Shown: positions 36,401 through 48,400 of the stretch, piece by piece
Position numbering within the stretch: position 1 is the first letter of the stretch
How the letters are laid out: every line of letters begins with the position of its first letter
Source of the DNA: Tubiluchus corallicola
Taxonomy: Eukaryota; Priapulida; Priapulimorpha; Priapulimorphida; Tubiluchidae
Length of the DNA stretch: 64,000 nucleotides
Direction of reading: 5' to 3'
Assembly: GCA_030141605.1 (NCBI GenBank)
Contig: JAQGDQ010000046.1
Span: 248,001 to 312,000 of the forward strand
Program-made: the position numbers and the translations under genes
The notes under the pieces: generated by a model
What the model was told of the DNA's origin: nothing
The model's input: the letters and a program-made list of their open reading frames with translations, nothing else
The model's database searches: none

Positions 36401-39400
36401 CAATAGCAGCGATAAAATGATAAATTTGAAATAAACTGTCATATAACAAGGCACAGTTACAACAATAAAAATTAGTATCAAAAGCTGTTAGAAATCCTAT
36501 AGCACTTTGTTGACTGCTGTTAACAGTTGGCCGAATAAAAATACATGGTGCTGAAGACGAAACATTGTAGTATAAATATACTGATATACTTAGGTTTGTG
36601 AGAGCACAAAAACCAAGTTTAGGTAAGAAAAGTAGAGTTATGTATATAATATTATTTTTACATCACTACAATGTCATGCAAAAGTCCAGGTTCATTTTCG
36701 ACAAAACAATTCAACAATAATAAGACTTTTTAATCACAGCATCCACCCTCATGAACTTGCATGTTTTTTCATAACATGCAGATTCGTTGCCGTTTATGTC
36801 TGTAACCTGCAAACAGCCTATATTTATGTATAATCTCTTATTAAATGACTTACTGCTCAACCGGATCATTGTGATTTGAAAAGCATACTTCAGCAGGTCA
36901 CGATATTTGTACTGCACTGTTTCTTCTGGAACATTCTGTATAAACGCTGCTAATGCAGAACCACAAGCATTTTCACTTACAGTAACATCTCTTTTACACT
37001 CACATATCATACACTTAAAGAGATCATCATAAAGCATACTAAGTAACTTGCCTTTGTACAATTTCAAGTACCAATGGTGAAATAACAGCATCCACTGATC
37101 CCTTCAGCCTCACGATGGCAGTAGTTTTAGTTGCACCTTCCTCATCCTCCATTGATTGGAAAAGGGCACCTGAAATGTAAGAAAATTGACTAGAATTTTG
37201 TTTCTGCAGTCCATCTAGTAAGCAATTCTAAGATTAGGAACCACTGACACAAATTAAGTCTAAGGCACAGACAACACATTTTTTTAAGAAGTAAATGACT
37301 TGCAAAAATGTGATAGTAAATAAAAGTAAATTAAATTAGTATAGCTCTTACTTCACTAGTTTTAACCTTTAGACATCACTAGAAAAGCTTAAAAAGCAAA
37401 GGCAGGCCACTAAGTACCTTCATTATCATCAGTAAGGTCACTAGCCTCTTCCTCAAGCATTGCCGGAAATTCAAATCCATATGCTCCAAATCTCTCAACA
37501 GGTGTGTCAGGTATTTTATTTTCTTCCTTCTTTACCATATGGCAAGCACTAATGCCCTCTAACACAGATGAGAATTGAGGAATAAAGCATGGACTTGGGG
37601 GTTGATCCACAGCACCACATATGTAAGCGCTGAATGAATGCGATTGGGTATAGCTCTGTTTTGTCAAATATGGTAGGGGAGGCGGAGCGTTCCAGAAAGA
37701 GACATGGGATTGGGGAAGATTTGCTAAGTAGCACGACATGAGGATGTGTGATTGGGTGATTGGTTTATTTAACTGTCCACGTAAATCCACCAGCCCAGCA
37801 CTGTCTTGCGATGACACAGCCGACGTATATGAGGCTTCAGATAATGAATCTACACTACGACGACGTCGGGATTCCTTTGCCCCCATGACAATGGCTGTAT
37901 CTAAATAAGAATGTTGAACATGCAGGATTAATTTTTTATAACAATTTTGTGAGATTTTATATATAAATCAGTTGATTCTTTACATTAAGAATTCAACAGC
38001 AATGTTGTGAGGAAAACATCTATAAAAAACTATACTATTCAATCCTTTATGTGGTATTTAAAGCGCTAATTTCAAGGTACTTTTCATTAATTAAAACCAC
38101 ATTCACGATTTATCATCATCTATTAACCTGAAAACACAGATGCTGATCAATGGTTCTGCGTGCTGATAAACACAAAAACTGTTTGCCAAGCATTAAAAAT
38201 TTTCTCCTAAATTAATTAAAATATTAATTTGAATCAATATCAATTTATTCATAATTTGCTTTGTATTCTGTTTGGAATGACAGGGATGTTAACTTGATTA
38301 TGCCAGTTGTTATAGTAATAACACAGTATGATTTCTACAAAGTTACGCTGCAAAATATGCAAATGGTTTTAAAGTGAATAATTTGGAATTTACTGAGGAA
38401 AGGACAATAAACCAGTTGAGTACCGAATCTCTTTGTAAGTGATTTCTTTCACCATTAGCACTGCTTTTAGCTTAACTGTTAAGCCAAAACTATTTTTAAA
38501 AGTAAGGAGACAGTGAAAAAGTAAAAAGAAAATAAACAAGATTTTTGCACCAAAATCTAGGAAAAGTTTTAAAAATGCCCAAACAAACAAACAAGTAGAA
38601 CATAACAACAAAACCAGAAAATTTCAAGCAAATCTCAAACAAAGATAATAGCTTTCATTTACCTGACTGACGAGTAGTCACTGGGTGAACCTCATCTACT
38701 GCGGCAATCTGCATATAAGATGTGATGCTAGATGATGGAAATGACTGTGATTCACTGCTCGGTTTATACACTGTTTTAATTTCATACTCTGAATATCCTA
38801 TGAACCATTGCACAATTAATTAATTCTGCAGTACTACCAACAAAAATGTGTTCAACTTCTAATTTTATTATAACACATGTAATGTGCTAGACTACTAGCA
38901 TTGCACATTCTGATTTATTTCTCCAACAAATTTAGTTATGTGCACAAAATGCAATCTGCAATCATAGTAAAAAGTAGCTCAGATATGCAATAAACTGACT
39001 GACACATTCAACTACAATTATGCACCAGCACTTTTCTAAAACTTCGCATCTTAAGAGCCTGTATTGTTAGCAAGCAATATTTACGCTTTAATTATTTCAG
39101 GTTACACAGACGACACACTAAAAGTTTGCAACGTGAACAGAATGTAAAAAATTGAAAACTTAAAAAGATCTTTACTGCGTTTTAGCAGCCTACAGCACTG
39201 TGCTCACCAAGACTACAGTGCTTACCAGAAATTGTGCTGTGCTGACTGCTAGACTGCCTGCTGTGTCCACTGCTACTGCTTGTATGTTGACTGACCACTG
39301 CTGCTTCATCAACATTTTCATCTGCAGACACAAAATCATCGGAAATCACAGAACTGGCTGAACCAGCAGAGTACAATCGTTCTATTCTTGATCCACGACT

Positions 39401-42400
39401 CTGCCTACTTCCTTGTTGTTTCGGAGAAGGTACTGTGACTGCACTGCCACCTTGTGGAGATTGTGCACGACTACCTCGTCTCTGAAACATCTCCAGAGCT
39501 TTCACAGGGGTAGCCAGGACAGGAGTGTCAGATGAACTGGAAGAGGCTCTGGCCATAAAGGTGTTTGCTAAGTCAATAGACACAGCACGTTGATGTCTTG
39601 TAGTGGCAAATGCACCGTGTGAACTGTCGCTGTCCTGATATTTTGCAGATACATTAGAATGAGTCGACCGATCAGAACCGCTTCTGCCAATTGTTGCTCG
39701 TTTCTGAGTAGGAGGAAGTTCTAATATGGTAGAACTGGTTGACGATTTGTAACTGGTGTCATGCAGTTTAGAGCGAGATGGTGGTTTTGGAAAATTCTAG
39801 AAAATATAACATGGCACAGAGCATAAAACTTTCAGTTATACAAGCCAGCTTCAGTTATCGTCTGCATCTTCGTAATTAGCATTAAAATACAACATATACA
39901 TTAATATTGTTACTTAACTTAGTATACTAACACATCAGACCAAAATTATTTAACAGAACAACATATTAATTAACAATTTTAACGGGTAAATTGCATATGG
40001 CCAACTGCCATAACAATCTTTTCCACAAAGCTAAGAATGTTGTTCTTTGGAACAAGAAAGAATTTGCAATGATTCTTATACTCACCTAGTTTGACACAAG
40101 CTGCAACATCACACTACATTTTAAAATTACAGAACACGTAAGAATTACACATACAAAACATTTAATAATAAAAATGCAGCGCAAATACACTGATACTTTC
40201 TTACATTTAATGGATCATGAAGAAAGGTTACCTGCACATTAAATATAAGCTGATGGGGTTGCAGAATGCTCTGACCAAATCCGGGTCCTCTATCATCAGT
40301 GAAAACACGAAACAATGCCGTATTTACACCATCTACAATGTCATGACGCCTAGGTTGGAAGAAGCTACTGCCATTGCGATTCTTGCCGAAGAATCGACAG
40401 CCTCCTAAAAACAGGAAAATATAAAATTTTTATTACTAACGCTGAAGAAATAATTCAATAAAATATTTTGCAAGTAATTTTGCATTGCCATATAAAGTTA
40501 AGTTGATAAACATGTAATGAATAATGTAACCAACACTTTGCTGTTAAGGTTTTTTTGTTACTACAACATCCAAAGCATAACACCAACACCAAAGTTTTTT
40601 GCACATGTAACACATACAAGGACAGTGGTTTCAGAAGTACACTATCAGAAAACTCATAGTCACACTATACCTGCCATCATACATGTTCTACCTTTTTATG
40701 CTTTTTAATTAGTTTTACTTGTAGCTACTGTTGAGTTTTGTAAGATAAAATGGTCTCAATGTCTTATGTTTTATTAATGAAACAGATATTCTAATATACG
40801 AAACAAAAACTAAAAAGAAGTAGGTATAAAATGACTTCAAATATATAAAAAGAAGGCTCACTCACAAAGAAAAGCAAAGACAAGTGTGAAAGAGAAAGCA
40901 AGTGCACGACTGAAAGATAGGGAGAAAGAGAGAGTTAGAGGGGGGCAGAGAAAGCACAATGGAGGGACAGACAGAAAGACAATGAGCAAAAGACAATAAA
41001 TGTTGCCTGGATGTACAAACTACTATGTCATCCACAATCGAAACTCAAAAGAAAAATCCACCTCACCTAAGCATCCACATTTATTAGCTCCACTGCTAGA
41101 ACGTCGTGGCCACAGAAACCATAATCGTTTTGTTCTCTGATCATGAAGCCTTAAAAAGTTCTTTTGCTGCTGAAAATACTCTGCAAACGGTAAAGCCATA
41201 GCTGCGTCCAAGGTGATAGGTCCAAGAGTAATGCCACCTGCTTCAACCCACACTTCTCCAGATGTTTGCACTTTCTGCATGCTCTGTTTGGCTGACACCT
41301 GCAAGAAGGTAAGGCACAAGATCAAAATAATATTAACCGAGAATGAATACCAATATCTCATTAAAAGATACCAAAGTTTCCGTTAATACTTCGCATTTGA
41401 TTCTAACGTTCATTTAAGACTTCTAAGTTCATTTCTAATGTAAAGAATCGGCACAAAAAACTGGCTTGTCAGTACCGCTTCCAAGAAAACTGAATGTTTA
41501 ACCATAAAATTGTTTTTGGTGTCAATTATGTTGCTAAATATTGTAGCAAAAAGAAGAAATAAATTGCAGTTTTTCCAAAAATAAAAAACAGCAACTATGC
41601 TAATAAACATGTGCAGGAGCTATACACAGATATGACAAATTAGTTCTTGCCTTATTTGTTTTTGTTCATAATCTTAAGAAAATGATGTGCAATACCTCAC
41701 TCATGATAAATTGTTTAAGATGAATGTAGTTGATTAACGCAGTGACTCCGGCACTTGTCATACTGCTATGGAGATTACATGTTGATATTCGAACTGGCCA
41801 CAACTAAATGCAAACAAATGGCAATTAAAACACAGTCTATCTATGTGTTACAAACGTATGCTTTTAAACTGAATACATTGTTGCACTTGTGCAATTTTCC
41901 TATAATATTACCAAGTTTTAGCAATCCTTAAAAGAGTTACAGTATTATAGGTGGTTAACAACTTTTCTGGAAACAGCAATTGTAGAAAAACCTATGATGT
42001 ACGCAAGCAAAGAAATACTAGCTATCTTCAAAAAATGTCAAAACTTCAAACCATTAGACCTAAAATATGTGTGGTTAATTACTGTCCATAGTCCATACGT
42101 ACTGTAAACATAACCTGTTAAATGTTACACAAGTTATTGCACATCCATCTTTGCAACATCATGATTTAAAATGCCATGTTATTAATAACCACTTCACATT
42201 AATCTTTACACATTAATGTTTTACTCTAAGTATTAAATATTAACTTATTTCATCATAATAATTTTCAATTGGAAACTGTATCATTTAACATTGTTTCTTG
42301 CTGTTCTTGTGAACACGAAACATAAAAACCCTGCATATAAATGCTAATATCATTTCAAGAATAATAAATCCATGTGTAATCCATTAAGCATAAAATCAAA

Positions 42401-45400
42401 AACATGGAAGAAATTACCCGTAAATTCAATGCAGATGAGCTTTCAACAAAGTACAGCTCCACGGAATCAATGGCAATCCGAGACATTCTGTATTTGATAT
42501 CTTCAGCAGTTGGACAGGGAATGTTAGGACTAATTGTTGTCTTCTTGCATAAGGACTGCTGTTCCATGTGCTGACACAATCTGCCTTGACCGGGATGGAC
42601 TAGACAATTCTCCTTATCCATTACGAGAAACACAAATGTCTCCAACGCTGTTACAATACTAGAAAGCTAGAACAGAAATTGTGTTTCAACTCTTGTCAGC
42701 CATGAGAATGCGTTATAATCTTACAAATATGATATGTTGCAAACATATCATACAATTATAAAGACGTCAAAACAAATAAAAAAGACAGTTAACATGTTAT
42801 GACAATAGCAAAAAATAATCTTCTTGCCTGGCTAGGAAAATCACACTTTAGATTTACTTATAGATAAAACATAAAAAGAATTTTGAAACATTTTTTGTCC
42901 TCGTTTTTAGGATGTAGTTAGTTTTTTAGATTTTGCGATAAATTTATGACCAAATTTGAAATTTCTGACCTCTAGTGTTTGAGACTAAACAAGCTGTGTG
43001 AAATAAAATGTCCCAAGTTTTTTTGTGAAAAAAGTTTGACGTTTTGACAGATTAGTTAGTGTAGCAGACACTCTTAAACACTGCATTAAAACACACATAA
43101 CAGTGATGTTTTGGTAAATTTAGTGAAACAAAAAGTTCATTTTTGTGATTATTTCTTGTTAACCAACATTCGTTGCACATAACTGCACATCGCTGAACAC
43201 AATAAACTAAAACAGATATTAACCTAATGTTTTAGCAATACTATACAATGTTTAACAACACTAACTAGCTTGCTAAGTTTAAAAACCAAAAAATGTGTCT
43301 AACCTGAGGCGCTGTAATTCTACCAATGATATCTCCAAGCTGAGCTTCAACAAGCCAAGCATATTCTAATGTCTCACTATCCAAACTTAAACCTTCAGCT
43401 GAGAACATGGCATGGCCTCGGATTTGTAAACCAGATAGCTGTAGATGTCCCTGAGACAAATGTTCTTGGGATTTCTTTCTCTGAAAATTGTTATTCATGT
43501 GCAAAAGTCACTGCTTTTATTTCTGTACTGAAAATAATGGTGTTTATATTCTAACATCAGAAAGATATGCAAAACAGAAGTTAACTCATTTGAAAAAGCT
43601 CATTGAAATGTAGCGATAGACCTTGAATCAACGCTTACTCTTAGGAAAAAACAGCCATTAGAACAACTTATGGTGAAAAACAAGATCGTCAAAAAAAACT
43701 TCAAACTACATGCATGTTTAACATTAAATAAAATGCAAAAACTTAATAATATAAATAACAGCACTCTCTTACACAATTTAGCCAAGTGCATCATCTCACA
43801 ATCTAGATTATTATCTATTAAAGGAAAACTGGATGACTGTGTAAACAGGAGTTCAGAATAAAGAATGCTTTAAAACATTGAAAACTACAATAGCTTATTT
43901 CAAATCAAAGCTTAGATTAAATAATAATTACCTCGGATACTCAAATTTTGTTAAACTTTCAAAGCTACGCGTGGCTCAGTGAATCTACTAAGATTGGCAG
44001 CGGCGCCTTTTTGTCACGTGCGTGGCGCCGATAAATAGAAGCCGGTACCGTGATAACCATGATCATGAACTGCTGTGTTAGTTTCATGACATCATATGAC
44101 GTAGACCCCATTTTTCATGACATCGTGCATTTAAACAGTACTGTAACACCTATGCAAATGTGATTGACGTGCAAGGGAAGATGCTTGCCATTGCACAAAC
44201 TGTGATTAGTTTCTGACGTAAGCAATAGCCGTGTTCGGTTGCCATTAATTAACTTTCTAAGCTAATTATTCAAATATAAGGAACAATTCTTAACTTTTAT
44301 ATTCAAGAAAATGTATATTTTGGACACTGAATTAAAATGAGATCGAGTCTAAACAATCGTCCGGTCTTCCTTTAATATACCTACTCTCTTAACGTACGTA
44401 AAGTAGGTTCTAAATTGAGCATATCAAACGGTGGTCATTATACACCAGATTTATCTAGCTCAATTCGACTATAAGTAATTATGTAACCGGAATGCGTAAC
44501 TTTTGGATTATACTGAAAGGATGATGCTCCACAGATATAAACTATTGATATTTATCTGACACTGCTGCTACAGCTTTTTTCATTATAAAATTTATGATTG
44601 CCAAGCATTCAATTTAACTGAATAAGCCTTGATTACAAGTATGAAGATTCGAAGACATAACCTTATAAAAATGTATGCTTTAAGTAGGCATAAACTGGAT
44701 AGAACTGCATAGGTTTGCAGTCTGTTAAAAATCAATAAACAAAAAAATAATGCTCACTTCTATATTGTCAGATACAGAAAGAGTTATTGGTGATATCAAA
44801 ACTTGCAACTGAGTTTCACGATAGCCCTTCACCAGCTCAAAACCAATCCTCTCAATAAACACATTGGGGCAGGGTGGATCACCTTCATTACAGTGCTGAA
44901 ATATAGAAGTTAAATGTATCTAAACCATGTATTTTTACTGCAAAAACTAACAACATAAAAGGCAATTGTTATGACCAGAGATCGCAATGAAAAATCAATG
45001 CACATTATTACTTATAAATGTTATCTCTTGTTTTTTTGTCTATACAATAAAACAAAAGAACGTGCAAAGTTGACCTTCTTCAGTTCTTAGACAAATAATG
45101 CAGTCAAGATATTTTGGCTTTGAATGTACTATTCGACACAACAAATGTCAAGGGCCCACATTCTTTCAAAATCTGCACATACGTACACATTTCATTTGGT
45201 ATAGAAATTCACAGTTTGCATAATTTCAAACATGAAAATGCAATTACAGGTAAATAAAATACAGACTTTTACCAAAAGCAAGACAGTTCAGCCATAATAA
45301 ATGAATATATTATTCTAATATCAAATTCGTCAAAATATACCTTACAACAAAAGAGGTAATAAGGTATATTAGAAGGTATTTTAGAAACGTATGCAGACTG

Positions 45401-48400
45401 TTAACCACTGAGGCTATACATATATAAAAATAATTATTGTAAAATAAATATTAATTATAAAAACAAATAATAATATACAGATAAATAAAGACAGACCTTT
45501 TGCCAAAAACAAGACAGTTCAGTCATAACAAATGAACATATTATTCTAATATCAAATTTGTCAAAATATACCTTACAACAAAAGAGGTATTAACGTATAT
45601 TAGAATGTACTTTAGAAACTTATGCAAACTGTTAACTATCGAGGCTATACATATACAAAAATATTTATTATACATGGTGGCTATAAGTGATGAAATTTCA
45701 AATGCCCTATCATAGTAATGTGCACCAGATTCCTAATGCACATTTACTGTGAAACGATTGAAATTTATAATAATTAACTCGAAGAAATCTCAAATTAAAC
45801 TTTCAAAATTTGATATAAACATTAGTTACAAGAAAAACATACCTAACTTTTACAAGGCTGTAATAAAGACTAAAAACTATGAAAAGTTTAAAATTTCTAG
45901 AATCAATAAAAACTAACTATAGACTAGTATACCTTCATTAGATGCGCGTGTATTTCATGTGCTGTTAGCGAAACTTTTACAGCTAGGGGACGATACATTC
46001 TGGGATCAAACACGTTTTCTTCACCTTTTTCAATTTCATCATGTAGATCTTCAGTACCAAGACTGCTTGACATGTCAAATATCATTTGATCTTCTCCTAA
46101 GTAGTTTTCCTATTGAGCAAAATTCAGAGTAAGATGAAAAAATATCAGTTTATAGTAGAAAATAATTATGTTACATACGAATAATATGGCATTCGTGATG
46201 CTATTATTAGCAGTGTCGTAATTCATCAAAAATCCAGAGATACTTTTGCCAAATTAACTCTTAAAGACAATCTCGAATGTGTTGTATCAGACAGATCTTT
46301 ATTAAGTAAAACAATAGGCTTTGTGTTACCTTCAAATGTAGTACTAGTCTGATTACTGAACCAAACAGTTTCAGTACAGCTGGGCCAAGTTCGCATTCTA
46401 CATTGATAGTATCGGGTTGCAGTGTCGTCGGGTCAAATTCACTTGCATTGGGAAATTTTTGCTCCTTTCGTTTCCTTTCTGGAGTACCTTCAGGACGAAT
46501 TGATGATAGTAAGGCTTCCTCTTGCTCGGGTGTGGCTAGATTTACTTCCCTATATAACATAAATTAACAAATATATAATTAAACTGCACTGTTCAGATGT
46601 TTGAAGATTAGCTTCCCGTTGTTAAACCACAGGAAGGACAAACATGTTTTCTGTGTTGTAGTTAGTTAATTACCATTGATACTAGTTTTATAGCCAAAAA
46701 CATTTTCCAAAATGTTACATTTTGCATATACAGTAGGCACCACTTAATAGACTCACTTTGGGACCGATGTGTTTTGACCCAATTAACCGAGTGAACCCAT
46801 TAACCGATGGGTGTAGTATTACAGCTATAGAAGTATGAGTTACCAATTTACTATGCACTGCAAAGGCTTTTAACGAATTTTAGAAACGAAGTAATGCCTA
46901 AATTCCTTTGTGCAGTTAAAAATTAGAAAACATATTTTAAAATATTAATTTATATGAGTGAAGCAGCAATAAATTAAAAGTATACTTTTCTAAATCACAG
47001 ATTTTTCTAAGTCTGTTTATTTGCAAAAATTATAAAAATTCTTTCAAAGTCGGCTACTTCATTTTCTTGCGAAGAAGTTATTAGCCGTGTGATGTTCACT
47101 CTTGTAAGTCACAAGGAATACCGGCTGTTTACTGTACTTTCATCTTCGACTGTTAACTCATTAAGCCTAAAAGTATGATTTGCAACGAGAGCATCAAAAG
47201 GAAACTGCTAGACAAGTGATTAAATGTTCAGCTTCCAGAATTCTTAGGGTAACAGTGGACGAACGGGTAACAGATTCAAAGCAAAACCGCTATGCTAGCG
47301 TATTAGTGCATGATAAATGTACCTGCTTATAAACAAAACGATATGTAACATATTGTTTCTGCATACATAGTGCACAAAAGTGAAGTAAAGATGACATAAA
47401 AGCAGGAAAGGCTCTTTTGGCACATACAAATATCTTATTTTAAGTATGTGAAGGAAAAATATTGAGTCAATTATGCAGAGTTATTTGAGTCAATTACCGA
47501 TAGTTTTTATGTATATTTGAATAGAAGCGGCCCATTGCAGGCATTTTTGAGTCAATTAGGCGATTGAGTCTATTAAGCGGCGCTTACTGTAATATAGTTT
47601 GCATTGTATCTTTTTCATATTATTACAAGTACTTACTGAGTCTTTAGTGTGTTTGGTGGTATAGGCCAATATGTATACGTAATACTGAGTGCTAAGATAG
47701 GAGCATAAACAATGTCTACCCAACCATCTGCTGGTAAGACATGATTACGCCATAGCTTTTCTTTTGCTGTAGTATCCATAATAGATCCATCACGATTAGT
47801 TAATTTGGCATGCCGATCCAGTGCCAGTACAATGTCTCGACTGGTATAACACTCTGGCAAGTACAAGCAAGCTGTCAAGTTTTCGCCCTAAGAAGATGAA
47901 AAAAATCAGAACTTGAGATTTACACAGTTTTAATAGCTTACATGTTGTCATATAATATTTTCATTACAATGGCACTAATACACTACAAAATAACTACAGA
48001 GGGTGTTAGGTGATAGACATTTTTCCCTTGCTGACAGGTTAATTACCAAGTTCACAAATTTCCACACTGCAAGGTTAAATTTTATCTTACAAGTTACAGA
48101 AATTTCTACCTGTCACCAGGCTTGCACAGTGTTTTATGGAATGTATACAAAAACTGCAGAATTAAAACTAAAACTAGAACGGCAGCACTAAGATGTTTGG
48201 ATCAGGCATGTCCCACTTGCTCATTTTTTGTAAAGTTAATTGTTTCCATCAGAAAATGTTGGGAAGCATCAATCACTGTCATGAATCTATTTTTCATAAA
48301 GTTTAGAATACCCATTATTTGCACAGATCCATTTGTACATTAGAATGATAAAAAACACAACAATATAACGATGTATAGGGCTGATTAATTTAACACGCAT

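Larger units (their letters stand above)
37901..40231. other. Introns 21, 22 and 23 of BLTP1
   Basis: Non-coding apart from exons 22 and 23; AT-rich, no recognised repeat. Confidence 0.5.
41299..43303. other. Introns 17, 18 and 19 of BLTP1
   Basis: Non-coding apart from exons 18 and 19; no recognised element. Confidence 0.5.

Noticed and set aside
36711-37091. 126-residue minus-strand open frame overlapping exon 25 and intron 25
   Set aside because: It is in a different frame from BLTP1 in the exon, runs through a confirmed intron, and has no recognisable domain. Treated as chance.
43965-44010. tRNA gene starting at GTGGCTCAGTGAATC
   Set aside because: No B box at a proper distance and no cloverleaf.
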